A stretch of 64,000 bases of DNA from Leishmania mexicana MHOM/GT/2001/U1103 (taxonomy: Eukaryota > Euglenozoa > Kinetoplastea > Trypanosomatida > Trypanosomatidae), in NCBI RefSeq assembly GCF_000234665.1, contig NC_018313.1, positions 248,001-312,000 on the forward strand. The letters run 5' to 3'. Of this stretch, positions 30,701 to 44,099 are shown one piece after another; the first letter of the stretch is position 1; every line of letters begins with the position of its first letter. The notes under the pieces are model-generated. The model saw only the letters and a list, made by a program, of their open reading frames with translations. It had not been told where the DNA came from and searched no databases. The translations under genes and the position numbers were made by a program.

Positions 30701-33700
30701 CCAACTGCGACAGAAAGCTGGACTCGGCAGTCGTCGCCGGTGAAAAGGACTGCGTCCCCTGTGGCAACGGCGTGTGATGCTGGCGTGCGCGGAGCAGGCG
30801 GACGTAGGTGGAGACAACCCTTGTCAGGTCCAGCAGAATGGCACGCACATACGCGTGTCGCTGTACCGGCAGCTCGACACAGCAGTGCAGCACGCGAAGA
30901 AGCTCATCACACACGTTCCGGACAGGGGCCGGAAGGGCGCGTAGCACATCCTCTCTTGAGAACAATAGCGGCGGCGCCCCCGTCTGAGATGCGACACACA
31001 CCGACTCGCTCTTGCCCCTCGTCGCTGGGCCGCCGCCGCCGCCTCGAACCACCGCCTCCACCTCGACCTCACGGGCCTCTGCCAGCAGGTGTGCACAAAC
31101 TTCCTGCACCTTCAGCTGCGCTGCCCACAGCTGCGACTCGAACCAGAAGCTGGCGTGCGCCGACGTGATGTACTGAGGGCTGACGACTGCTAGCGCTTGC
31201 ACCAGCGAGGCGGCCGCGCCGCTGGGGGCTGTCGCAGGGACGCCGGAGGTAAGCAAAGTGGGTGCCGTGTCAGAGCCGGTGCTGATGCTCATCCCTCCAC
31301 GGTTTGGCGTCGTGAGGCGTTGCTGTGAAGCGCGACCACTGGCTTGTGCTTCATCGCCGCTCGCTTCCCCTCCGCCAAGAGCGGCAGGCGTGGGCACTCC
31401 CGCAATCGAGGGGTGCTGCTGCTCCAGGGCGTGGTGATTCATTGTGTCATGCAGTCTCCACAGCGTCGCCGTCGTTGCACACCGCGACAGCGAGAGCGAA
31501 GGGAGGATCGTGCGGGCGGATGGCGATACAAGCACGTAGTGCTGCTGTTGGTGCGGCGGGGATGCAACGGCGCTGGACGATGACGAGGATGAGCACGTCG
31601 ATGACTGCCAGGGGAGTACACCGCGCTCCGTAATCGCCAATCGGACCAGCTGCTCCAGGGCACCACGCGACGCAGCCAACTCGATTTTCTCGCCTCGATG
31701 CGTGCGCCACCACCGAAGGGCCGCCGCCGCTACCCATCTGTCCTCGGCGATGCCCATCGCTGGCGAATCAGCCGTGACCGCAGCTGCTGCAGAATGACCG
31801 AGTTCCAGCGCTTCGACGACGTTGTCAGCCTCGCGCAGGCGACCCATCTGCATGAATGCGTAGAGCCGATACAGCTGAAAGACTGTCCAGCAGCTGGCAT
31901 CCCTGTAGACGCTGCCGTTGTCGGACTTGTGCGCCCCCGCAGCCCCGAAGGCGGTGCACAGGGGCAGCCCCTGCCTCCCCGCTGCCTCTTCCAGCTGCGG
32001 GTACTGGCGGAGATGACCGTAGCAGCGGCACATGAGGAGCCAGACACGCACCCAGTGATCGTAGGGGACCAAAAGAGGTGCCAGGGCCTGGTCGCCGCCT
32101 TGAACGCCAAGGCCCTTCAACATGGCATGCGGTGCCGGCGCCGTAGGGGACGGCGTGGCGACAAAGGCTCCTGACGGGCGCGGGGCCTGCAAGCGCGACG
32201 GCGGGTGGGTGGTGGTGGTGGAGGCCGCATACGACGGAAAGGGGTCCGATGACGACGACTCCCGCGGTTGATGACACATCTTGTACTGCTGCGCTTCATT
32301 GTGCTCCGCGATACACGCGGTGAGCCACCGCAAACACGCACCGTAGTGCCCCTGCGCCGCGAGGAGCTCTGCCGTGAGGAGGAGGGCGTGGTGTCGGATG
32401 GCCCCAAGAGTCCCGAGCCACGCCGCGCAGGGAGAACCGGGTGCAACGCTCCCGCCGCCGCCACCGTCGGTGCTGTCCACTGGCTTCGAGACATCGACGA
32501 GAGGCTCTGCGGCGACTGCTTCAGACGCGCCTGCTGCGGCTCCGTGGGACGAGGTGCCGGGACGTGCCCTTGACGCCTGCGAGGACGAGGTGGCCGCCGC
32601 TGCGGAGTTACCGGAGGGGCGAGTCGCGCCGACCCCGGCGGCCCCGCCGCCCTCCATCACGCCAGAAGGAGAAGGTTGCCCAGTGAGGATGAAGCACAAA
32701 TCTGGACTGGCCAGAGACTGGAGGAGCGCGCTGGCGTAGCGGCAGGCTTCGGTGCAGGCGTTGACAGGCCGATCACCGCGGCCAGTGGCTGCTGGTGGTG
32801 GCGGTGGCGGTGGCGAGGCCCGACTGCCGCCGCTTCCCACACGTGGCGCTGCCATGGCCTCACCGAGCGAGGTTCGATTTGGACCACCGCCACCGCCTGT
32901 TGAGTTGCTCGGCGCTGAAGAGGTGAATGTAGCCAGTGATGAGCTTGCCGCCGCCGCGGTTGGTGGTGCCGTGAGCAGGAAAGCCGAGTCGCACGTGCCG
33001 AGACGCACAAACAGTTCTGAGATAGCCAACTGCACACGCCGCGTAAGACACGCCCCGTAGCGCTCCTCCAGTGCTGCCGACGCCAGCACGCCTACGGTCA
33101 AGGGTAGAAGGGCTGAGACAGCTGCCTCGCTGTTGCCGACGGTGGGGTTGTGCTTGGCGACAACGTCCAAGGGAAGCCCCGGCAGACAAGCCGCCAAGAA
33201 CGCCCGCACCGCTGCCGTGTTGTGCGGGGAGGACGGGGTTTCCTCATCCTTGTAGAAGGACGACGGCGCCGTGGCGCTGCTGCTCGGCGGCGGCGATGAC
33301 AGCGAGGTGCCCACCGCAGCAGCCGTAGCTCCAACTGACGATGCGGCAGCGCACCCAAGCGAGTAGAAGCCCGGTAAGGTCTTTTCCGCGCCGAGGGAGG
33401 CGAGTGCCGGCTGCGGCAGCCCGGTGCCGATGCACACGCCGTAGATGTGGCGCATGGCCACCGAGAAGCTGCCGAGCTGTGCCGCTGCTGCCGCGCGTAC
33501 CAGCCGCGCCTCCACCGTCAACTCGACGTCTTGAAGGACGGTCGTGGCGACGAAGTCGCTGAAAGCTGCCAGGACGGAGGACTCGCTGCTGTAGCATGCG
33601 GAGGAGGGCTTGGCTAGAAGGTTCTGGGCGGCCGAGATCAACCCACGCGTCACGTCAGCCAAGGCGCCTGGCATCCCCGTCGGCGAGTGCTGCTGGCTCA

Positions 33701-36700
33701 CGCCGAGGACCGTCGGCCGGAGTGCGTCGCTGAACGAGGCGTTGACGTGGTGGACGTCGAGGAGGCAGTACTGCGCGGGGGGAAGGTGGGGCTGCTGTGT
33801 ACGTGTGACGGCGGTGCGGCCCTCGCCATCGCTAGAGGCGGCGGCTGAGACCACGCCTGGCAACCGCCAGTACTGGTGGACGAGGAGAGCGCAGAGAAGT
33901 TTTGCGTCTGTGGCGCGTGGGCTGTCGGTCGGGAACGCGTGATTCGCCAAAGCGCTGAGCGCAGCAGTAATCCACAGCAGCTCCTTGAGACTTCGACGGC
34001 CACTGGGTGGTGCGGGGGGGACGGTGCGGTGCCGATGCCAGTCCTCCAGCGCGTGCGGAGTAGATAGGAAACAGTCGACTGCATCGGACCAGCGCTTCGC
34101 AGCCTCGCTGACGTGGGAGGCGGCGTAGTAGAGGCCACCTTCTTCGTAGAGGCACTCGCCGAGAGCTTGGATGAGTCCCGCTGCGCGCAGGCCCTGGGCG
34201 GCACGCTGATACTGCTTCATCGCGGCCTTCCAAGAAGAGCTGGTGCCGCTTGCGCTGGGGTCTTGTGTAGGCAGCGCCTCCGCAGATAGGCTCTCGGCCG
34301 GCGCAGGGTTGTGTTGGAGTAGCAGCGGCTTCTGATGAGTATTGGTTGCCTGCACCTCGCTGGTCGACAGCTGCGCTCGAGCCGCTCGCGCAGCTCGGAG
34401 CAACAGGAACACTTCCGGCACGTTGCGTATCGCCTGATCGTACGCTGCCCGCGTCTCTGGCCGCGATTGACCACGTGACTCACTTTCTATCTGGAGAATT
34501 AGCGGCAGCACCTCATCAGCGTACCGGCCGCCGGTGAGACGCTGCACCACGTGGTACGCAGCTTCGCAGCGTGTCGGCTGGACGGAAACAACTACACGCG
34601 CAAGGCATGTCAGCTGCTCGACAAGGACGGCTTCACACATGTCTCGACCGTAGTGAGGCGCGCCGACGGAGTCGAGTCCTGCGGTGTCACCACCGCTGCT
34701 GCCGCTACAGGTGTTGAGCTGCCCAGCAGTGCCACGGCTTGCTTCCTTGTGGGACCCGGTCATGGTCATTGTTCCTCGAGCACCGCTCGTCGCAGCGGCG
34801 CAGCCGCCGCGTGGTACGCTCTCAAAGGTGAAGTACTGGATCGTGGAAGCTGCTTCCGCTGCGGCAGCGTGAACCGACTCTCGACTTCGCACGGAGACGG
34901 TCTGCTGTGCATCCGGGAGTCCCTGAGGGCTTCTGTGGCGCGACCGGAGGTGATCGAAGCCCGTTTCGAACGACGTCAACAACTCCGCTGCGACTAAAAA
35001 CGTCGCCTTTACTGCAGCGCTCTGCCTGAGATGCGGCAGCAGCTCCTGCACCTGCTGCAGGATATTCACCTTGGCCTGCAGCTCATCCCGCTCAGCTTCC
35101 GATCGAGTCGTCGCCTCTGACTCCACGCATAGGCGCAGCTGCAGCTCTTCGTGCTGGCGTTGCCGCCGCGCGTGCAGGCGAGCTTCCTGAACGGACTGCA
35201 TCTCTTCGTATTGTCCAAGCAGCGACATCAGGGACAGCAACGACGGAACACTGCGGTGAAAGCGGAAACGATGGCGCCAGCTGACGTCCGCGCCGACCTT
35301 CACTACGGTCGGCTGGAGCACCCCTGCGTGCACATCGCGGCGTGCGTCCCAGTACCCGTGCTGCACGGCGGCGATGCAGAAGAGGGGGGCTTCCAGCAGC
35401 TGATTCACCCGTGCCGTTATCGCCGCCGCCGAAGAGACGGACAAACCCTTCTGTGGCAGAGTCACACGGAACTGCTGCAGGTGGCGCACCGCAAGTTGCA
35501 CCGCGCTGCTGGCACGTGTGGGCAGCCAAAGATATTGGAAGAGAAGGGCTGCGCGGGTGCAGTGCTGGAGGAGCTCCATGGTGGTCTGCGCCAGGTCCTC
35601 CGGCATCTCAGCCAGAGTGCCACTGATGCTGTTTGAGTGCTTGCTGGGACGCCCGCTACCTGCGCCCCCGCCTTGAGTAGCGGCAGGGGCAGCTGCACTG
35701 GGAGTGGGGTTGACGGCTAGCTTTCTGTCGACAGCCGCGCCCGTCAGTGGATCCCCATCACCGCTACCGTCACCGCTGACGAGGCGCAGCAGCTCTTGCA
35801 CACGACGCGCGTGCGTCACTGCCGCGTACTGTGCTGTCACTCCCATGTGAAGGAGTGTTGCCTCGTACAGGTGCATCTGGGCCATGAAGGGCATGTTGTA
35901 CTGAGTGTAGCGGTGCCGCAGCGTCCGTGCCGCTCGTCGTCGTCGCCACCACGCAATGGCGCGGGTAAGCTGCTTCAGATTATGCTGCTCGGCAACGTTC
36001 CACACACGCGTGACGGTGGTGTAGGACGGCTCGTCGTCTGCTGGATGGCTCGACTTCTCTTCATCCTCGTGGCCGCCCCCATTGCCGTCCGGCGCACTCG
36101 ACTTGCCCGCACCCTTCTTGGCAGCGGCGCCGCGGTTCGCAAGCCTCCTCTTGCTTGCCGCCGCGCCCCCCGCCGCCTTCTTCCTCGGGGACTCGGCGAC
36201 TGGCAATGACTCTCTGGCGCCGGCGTTCGCGGCGACTTGGTGCTGAGGGGAACTACACAGGCCGTACCCATCGCGCGCCAGCCACGCCCGCGTCTCTGAG
36301 TCCACAGTGTCGAGGTAGGCCTCCATAGAGCGCCGGTTCTGCTCCACTTGCTCTCGCACCGTGTGCATGACGAGGCGCACATCCGAAATAATGACGGCCG
36401 CGGCTGCGACGGATGTGCTGCGCGCCGCGATGGAGGTGATGCCGACCTCTGCACCGGGGGCGTTGGTGCCCGTGTTGCGCTTTCGAGCAGCCGTGCTGGT
36501 GCCGGGGCTTGAGCTCATCGCGCCGCCACCACCGCCGCTGCCGTTGTCAAGGTTGTCGTGCGCGTCGCTGCACATGGTCAGCATCTCCCGTACCATGTGG
36601 ACGGCCATCTTGGCATAGGCGGCGTCATCTCTGTACTTGCTGAGGACGTCTAGGAGAACCGCAGAAGCCGTGCCTCCGCCGCCCCCCGTGTGCGCACGGC

Positions 36701-36954
36701 CGCTACGGGCGGTAGCCGTGCCGGTAAGCGCCGTTGCCGCGCCATGCGTAATCATCGCGCTGTACTGCCGAAGCGCCACCACGACATCTGCGTAGATGGC
36801 AGGTACCCCCTGCAACCGCAGCAGCGAAGACTGTACGCCGGAGGCAGAGGACGACGACGCCACGTCCACGATCGGCGCTGCCGGCTGCGAGCGCAACACA
36901 CGCGTAGCGTTCTGACCTGCAGAACACACAAAGTCCGCGAGCGAGTCCATCAAC

Positions 36955-36987
<33 letters not shown>

Positions 36988-39900
36988 GCCTCCTCTGCAC
37001 TGTCCTTGCCTCGTCGCTGCGGCTTGAGTGACGCCATGGCGCTAACAGCCTCGTGTGCGCTGCCTTCCGCGCCGGCATCCGGGTCAGTCACTGCACCGCC
37101 ATCCACAGCGGCAGATAAGATCAATGGCCAAAGCGTCGGGGTATGAAGTAAGACTTCCTCCAGGAGCTCAACCAAATCAGCAGGGGCGCTGGCGTGCATA
37201 GGTACCGTGCTGGGCACACAGGCGGAGCTCCGCTTCGACGAGTCGGCGGTGCTGGCGGTACGGATGACGCCGTCTCCCTTCTCTGTCTTCGCTTCAAGGA
37301 CCTCCTGCGCCCTCGACCCACCATCGAGCGCGCCTTCGAACGGGAGGTACACCGCGCCCGGAAAGCCGAGCTGGGACGCGGGGTCCGTGGTAGCGCTACT
37401 GTCGCTGTGAGCCCCGGCTGCAGCCTCGGAGCTGCTACTGTTGGTGTTGCGCGCGTGGCGCCCGCTCTTGCCACCACCGCCTGCGCCCTTCTCGTCGGAT
37501 TCGGGATCCAGAGTACCTTCCGCCGCCTGCTGCTGCTCCTGATGCATCAGGCGCTGGTGCCCGTCAAACACGCGCCGCGCCCACCGAGTTTCTCGCGCCA
37601 CGGCGAGCAGCAAGCGGCGCTGCCGTGCGTTGGGGTTGCGCAAGACATTGTTCCACACATGCACTAACGTTGCCCAAAGAAGCCGCAGCAACGCATCCGC
37701 GACAGCAGGGGGGCACGCCACCGCGCCCGCCGCAGTCATCGTCGACGACATGACGTATGTCAGCTGCTCCTTGAAGAGCGTCAGTACGCGCACAGCGAGA
37801 AGCTGCACCGCCGCATCGGCCCATTCTGGGGAGGAGGGGGGGAGCCCTAGCACAACTTCGCACAGCGCCACGAGCGGGGGCAGGAGAAGTGGCGCCGCAG
37901 CCGTCTTCAGCGTTGGCCTACTTTCGGTGTTGCCGCTGCTACGTGTGAGATAGTCCAGGATTGCAGCCACCAGCTGCTGGGCCGTATCGACCGCCAGCGG
38001 GGAGGACGCGAAGGCGAGGGGAGCGGACGAGGACAACAAGCTATCTCGCCCCCTCGTCGGAGAACCAACGGCGCCTCTTCCGGTGCCCTCTGACCCACCA
38101 CCGTGCGCCTCCAACGGGCCCAGCATCTGTTGAATCTGCAACGCCAGCACCAGCCGGTACACAATCTGCAAACTGCCCAGCGCGTCGCTGCCTGATGCGG
38201 TCTTGCTTGTGTCGACCGCAGCCGTGGAGCTCAGTGTGCGACAGTAGGCGAGCTGCGTTGTTGTGCTGCTCGCCTGCAGCGTAGACCACTTCGGCTGAAG
38301 CATGAGGCGTTGAATGAAGGACGTGGTGACGGCCGTCACGGCGCCGCCGTCGTTGGTGTAGTTGGTGGTGACCGGCATCTCCTTTAACATCTGCGCATCC
38401 AACACCGCGCCGACACGTTCAGCCTGCTCGCGCGTGCCGTAGAGGTAGCACGCCTCCGCGAGGTAGCACCACAGCAGCACGGGTGTGTAGAGTACGAGCG
38501 CCTCGGCCGCTACCGCCGTTGCCGCGCGTGTTGACGAGAACGTACCGCGCAAATTCGCGCTGCGCTTCAGCGGCTTCTTGGCGGCGCACTCTTCTTCAGC
38601 TTGAAGCATGGCACGTATGGCCTCATCCAGCAGACGCTGCTGTGCGCTCGGGTCGGCTGTGTTCAGTGGCACTAGCGCCGTACACACAAGCGCGTCGAGG
38701 AGCAGGAAAGACGCGCTCATTGGCACTGCCATCCGCGACTGTGACTGCTGCTGGCGTTGCTCCGCCACCCAGCGGCGGAGGCGCACCTCCTCGTCCCTGG
38801 CAGTGACAGGGAGCACGGGAGTGACCTGCTCCAGAGTGCGCAAGATGCGGAGCTCCTTGGCGGTGGTGCGGCCGTACACCTGCTGCTGCTCCTGCCGCAC
38901 CGTCAGCGTCTCTAGGTCCATGTGCTGAGCGGCGTAGCCGCTCTTGTGTACCTGAAGACGTGCGAGCTGCCACCGCACGGCCACCCAGAGAGAGGTGAGC
39001 TCCGTCAAGGCATCTCGTGCCGTGCTCAGGTGACTAACGTTCGAGGACTTCTCGCATGTCGCAGCGGTCGCCGCAGCCGGCGCGCCAGGATCGTTGATGT
39101 CGTTCTGAGGAGCTGCGTGCGCTAGCAGAGACTCTACGCGGCGTTGGAGCTGCCCCCGTGCGCGATCTACGAGTCGACGCGCCGTCACACCGTGGGCGAT
39201 GAGTCGCGCGAGCTGCGCAGGCGGGACGCGCGTTTGTGCCGCTGCCGCCGCTGCTTTCGCCGAAGATGAGGGCAGCGGTGGTACGAGCTGCAGGAACCCA
39301 GACTCGACGCTGCGCACCAGGCTGGCCACGCCGCGGTCGTCCGGAGGCTGCATACCGCCGCTGGTGCCGCTGCGCCACATCGACGTCAACACAGACAGCA
39401 CCAACGTCGCGTAGGTGGCCTCCGCGTTGAGCTCCTGCTCATCAGCGGACAGCGGCGCATCCGCGGTGACGGCGCAAGCATCCGTCTTGACTGCCTCGCC
39501 GTGGACGGTGGTTGGTTGGCGCAGTTGCCGGAGTGCGCGATGCCGCTGCCACTGACTGCGTAGCTCACCGCCGCAACGGAGAAGAAACGACGCGACCTCC
39601 GCCACAACAGGCTTCAGTACCGACAGGGCGGCCATCATCGGCGTATGCAGCCCACCAGCCGCCATGGCCGTGACACCGCTGCTCTCAAGGCTTTCGCTTG
39701 CGCCGTCCCCAGAGGAAGAGGTCGGCGGCGGCGGCAGTGCACAGAGTGCAGCGGTGACCTTGTCAAGGAGCGCCGCAGATGCTCGGTACAGCTGCAGTGA
39801 CTGGGGCGGTGCAGAGGTGCACGGCAGCGAGTCGCCAGCGGCTACACCACTGCTGTTGCTGCAGCTGTCGGCTGCGGTATCGACGCTGGAGAGACCCACG

Positions 39901-42900
39901 TTCTCTGTGAGCTCACGCAACCCCACCTCGCGTACATGGCGACCATCACCACCGATGCGCCGTCGCTGCAGCTGAGAGAGCCGCTGACCCACCTGGGCAA
40001 GCGAGTAAAGGCGCGCGTACTCCGCAAGCTCCTCTGTTGGACTCTGCACAGGAGGCAGCAGGGCGTTGGTGGGGGTGGTGGGTGCGTCAGCACCGACCAG
40101 TGCGCGCTCTACGGCGCCAAACGCGAGAAGCGTTGCCGTCAGCGCACTCTCGTCTTTTGCGACGCGATGCTGATGCCGTTGAATCATCACGCCAAGCGCC
40201 AATACGCGGAGCAGCTCAATGCACCGTATACAGGCCTCCATCGCGACTGACCGTGTCGCGGGCGTAGATGCCCGCGGGGCCGTGGCGCTGTTGTGCAGCT
40301 TCTTCCTGGAGATCGCTCCCTTGGCGGTGGTGCTCGCGGTTGTCGTTGCCGCCAGCGTGGCGCTTGTGGCTGCCTGCTGCTGCTGACGGCGCCACCACGA
40401 CTCCAAGGCCACCCCGATTCGGACGACAATGGCGAGCTGTGAGGACGCCATGGCGAGCGTGCGGAACGCTGCCACAGAGCACTGCACACCGTCGTCGATG
40501 TCTTCACGCGCACCGCGCGCTGCGAGCGCGGCAGCCGTCTCGGGTGCCATAAGGGACGAGGGCAGGAACAGCGCCTCCCATGTCAGGGAGCGGCTGAGGC
40601 AGCGCGCATCCGCCGCGTTGTACAGGAAGCATCGAGGTATCAGCGACGCCTCGCGGGGGTTTTGCCGCCCCGCGTTCGAGGTGCCAGCCGCAGTGGCGTC
40701 TGTCGGCGCACACAGTAAGTTGGCCGCACCGCCAACAGCCCCGGCAGCGCCAGCGGCGACCACATCGACGCCGTCGTCAAAGCGCAGGGTGTCCTCCGCA
40801 TCGCGCAGCACGGTCGCGTGGGTGAGGGCGCCGAGGCGGGTGCCACTGCCATGAGGCACCAATGACGACGGTGACACCGAGGTTTCTGCGCCGACGGGCG
40901 CCAGCTCTGTCACCGCCACTGCGGCCCCATGCAGGAGTACCTCCAGTGTCTCCACGCAGTGTCGGTACATCGTGTGCAGCGTGCGGATGTGCACACCTGT
41001 AAATACAGCAGATGGACCAACGCCCTTGGATATGGCCGCCGCCGCCTCACTGAAGCTGGTCATGCTGGCGGCTCGACTGCGCGTGCTCTTCAGCGACTTA
41101 CGCTCTGCACCATCCTTGGCGCCAAAGCCGGCATCCACCTTCGATAACTGCCGCTGCGCCCCCATGGACCACCGTCCCACAGCTTCACTGCCGCCGCTGC
41201 TGTTACCGCTGGGGGTGCCGGTGCCACCTGTAGAGCAAGGTGCCACGCCCGCGGCCTCAATGGTCGTGATCAGCTGCAGCGTCAGCTCCAGTGCCATGCG
41301 TGGAAAGCGTGTCGCCAAGGCCACAACACTTGGGTGCGGGTGCGCAATACTAGTGGGCAACGAAAACGAGGACGCTCCTGTTGCGGCCGTCGCTGCAGCA
41401 GCCTGCTCCTGTGACAGCTGCGCCCCTTCCTCCACTTCCTTGTTCAGCTTGTGGTTCGTTGATGCGGCGGCACCGCCGCTCGAGTTGGGGGCCTTGCCCT
41501 TCTTGGCAGACTTCGCTCCTGGCAACCCTCCTCCTGCTGATGAGGAGGCGCTAGCTGACGGCGATACGGGGCCTTTGCCCGACGCTGCTTCACTCGCGGG
41601 ATCGCTCGGCGTATCCCCGTCGTCGTACTGCACACCGCTTGTTGCAGCGGCGCGCAGTGCATCAGCTGCCTCTGACTTACCAGCGAGGAGCATGCAATGC
41701 TGCTGCACTTGTGCGATACACGTCCAAAAAACCACCAGCAGACGGGTGCCATCCATGCTATCGGCAGAGTTGCCCAAGCCCTGGCCGCGCTGCTGCGTGG
41801 CACGTGGCGGAAAGCTTACGAGCGACGTCGCTGAAGCCGCAGGCGACGACGAGCACTGCACGGAGAGGAGAAGTGCTACTGTCTGTTGAATAAGGGCGCT
41901 GATGGAGACCATGGTGGAGTTCGCAGTGGCCGCCGCCGCGGTTGAGTTACACGGCGACTCACAACTGCCGCTGCTGGCCGCCAGCTTTGACACCATCTCC
42001 GCTGGTGACGCCAGGTGCATCGCGGAGGACGAGCCGTCCTGGACGAACGCCGCTCTCCATATCGCCACAAGCAGCTGCCCAGCGCACTGCTGCACCGCGG
42101 ACTCTAAGAGGTACACAGAGGACGCAGGCGGCGGGACCGGATCGAGGTACTCGAGCTCCATGAGCTGCAAGACCTGGTGCAGGGCCCGCTGCGCGACCGC
42201 GACAGCGGCGGAGGTAGACGATGGGTCCTCCTGCAGGTGTATGTAGCAGCTCTGGAGCAGCGAGTACTCGTGCAGGCGCCAGGGAAGATACTCGACGGTG
42301 GCCAGCGGGATGCAGGTTTTGTCGCCACAGCCGCCGCGAATGCGCTCATCCGTGGTGTTCTGCGCGGGGGGTGCCGGGCCGCGCTTATCTACGTGATGCA
42401 GCTCCGACATGGAGAGAGAGGTGCGGAGGGCTTCGATGAGACGGTAGGCGACATTCGTGGGGTGCGCTACGGACGGAGGAGACGACGTCATGTCCGCGGC
42501 TGCCGTGGCGACGGCCGAGGTGGTGGAGAGGTAGGCGAGCAGTCGCTGGCACATGTTCGCCACGTACTGGCGCATGGCGAAGAGCACCGGGGCGGCGGTA
42601 TCTTCGACCGCGTAGATGCGCGGGGCTGCCTTGCCGTCTCGCGTACGTGCGTTGGGAACCAAGGCCACGGACGAAGGGGACTCCATCGGTGGTTCCGCCA
42701 TCAAGTCAACGAGTCGGCAGCCCGCCACGACGATGGTGTCAACCGTCTTTGGGGGCGCGTCGGTGGCCTGGGCAACGTCCTCCCTCAGCTTTGCTGCTTC
42801 GCGCTTGAGGATGTTGGATGCGTTAAAGGCGGGGGTGCGCAAGACGCGCTGCTCAAGCGCTACCAGTTGCTCTACACACGCGCACGCCTTCAGGGCTGTT

Positions 42901-44099
42901 GCAGAGCCCGCAGCATCGCCGTACACATCGGACCTCATGATCTCACCAAACCGGATGTACAGGGAGAGGGCCTCGTAGCGCAGAACGCACTTGTGCAGCT
43001 GCAGAGCCAACGGGAGAGGAACGTCAGGCGCAAAGACGTCGAGGGCGTCCGTCACACGGACGCCCTCCTCTACGTTCGCGTCCTCTGCCGTTGCTCTGGC
43101 GCCGCTGCCGCCGGCGTTTTCGGGGCAGTTGGCGGTGGATGTGCGCTTCCGGTCCTCGCGGCCACACCCTCCGCCCAGGCTCAGGTGATGACGGCGAGAG
43201 GCACGCATGGCGGTGGTCGCTGCTGCTGATGCCACCGAGCCTGCCGATGCGTTATTAGAATTCTGCAGCGGGTCTCCATCCGCCAGTGACTGCTGCTCGA
43301 CGCAGCGGCCCAGCACTGCTTCGTACGGGGAGGTGATGTCATGGGCGATGAGCTGCAGAAAGAAAAACTGCGCGTCGCTGCCCAGCCCAGCTTCGGCGAG
43401 GGTGGCTGCGTGGTGAAGGCAATCCCGTGTAAACGCCAAGGAGGCGTTCAGTTGGCTCAGGCTGACACTGGTGTTGTGCTCCGCAGTGTTCCCGCGCCCC
43501 GTTCCTGCTGTCGTGGTACTGGTCACCGTCGATGCTATCCGCACCAAGCCATGCGGCGGTGACGGTGGGCGGGACCCGGCCTTCGTGGCGGCAGCGTCTT
43601 CAACGGTGTCGGCGTCGGCTGCCCTCCCGCGAGCACCGGTGGGATTTCCGCCGTGGCTTGCAGCAGTTGCGCTGACCGCCGGATGAATAGTGGTCTGTGT
43701 CTTGAGAGCACTCTTGGAAGCTCTCGCGCGGAGAGCCGGGGCTGCGTCGTTGCCCGTCGCGGACACCTGCGTCGCTACGAAGGTGGCGCACTGAAGCTTC
43801 TTGATGAGCTCCCACAAGCGCGAGCGGGCTTGCTTCACATTCGGGAACTTTGCCGTGCGGCTCGCATGCGGCTCATCACTCGCACCACCCCCAGTCTCAT
43901 GGCTCTTGGGCGGCTTGATGGGGACGGCCCTGGCGGCGGAGTCAGCGGCGCTAGCGAGGACCTTTCTCGCCACCACCGCAGCCGCAGCGCCCACACCGTT
44001 GTTGAGCGACAGCGCGAGAGGTGGGGTGGGCTGCATGCTGCGGATGTAAGCGTGCACCTCCGCATCCAGCTGGCGGCGTGCCTCTTCCAGCAACGCCAT
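27714..44099 (-). CDS. Giant 5461-aa protein, CFAP54-like (putative flagellar central-apparatus protein)
   Basis: One uninterrupted frame of 16.4 kb. Two blocks resemble CFAP54, a TPR-like scaffold of the C1d projection of the axonemal central pair. One is near residue 3300 (GLYYAASHVSEAAKRWSDAV, followed by a decreasing-hydrophobicity helix pair ending in LLCALLVHQYWR). The other is near 3540 (LGSFSVAMRHIYGVCIGTGL). This match is from memory of the family and is moderate. The protein is about twice the size of known CFAP54, swollen by disordered Ala/Ser/Gly/Gln inserts with Gln runs (near residues 2375 and 4705) and Pro runs. A basic helix WWRRRRAARTLRHRY lies near 2715. The true start is the ATG at 44099 (MALLEEARRQ), since further upstream there is no ATG and the DNA is CA-repeat leader sequence. 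Confidence 0.7.
29961..29987 (-). repeat. CAG-type codon run encoding nine Gln in the giant gene
   Basis: Nine tandem CTG/TTG units on the plus strand (CAG/CAA codons on the coding strand). It is flanked in the protein by EsvgavLRQ and PSRRGGSGG, a disordered linker. Confidence 0.8.
36957..36983 (-). repeat. (CAG)9 codon run encoding poly-Gln in the giant gene
   Basis: Nine perfect CTG units on the plus strand give a poly-Gln tract after an Ala/Glu-rich stretch (SAEEAEQQQ) in the middle of the giant protein. It is likely length-variable between strains. Confidence 0.85.
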
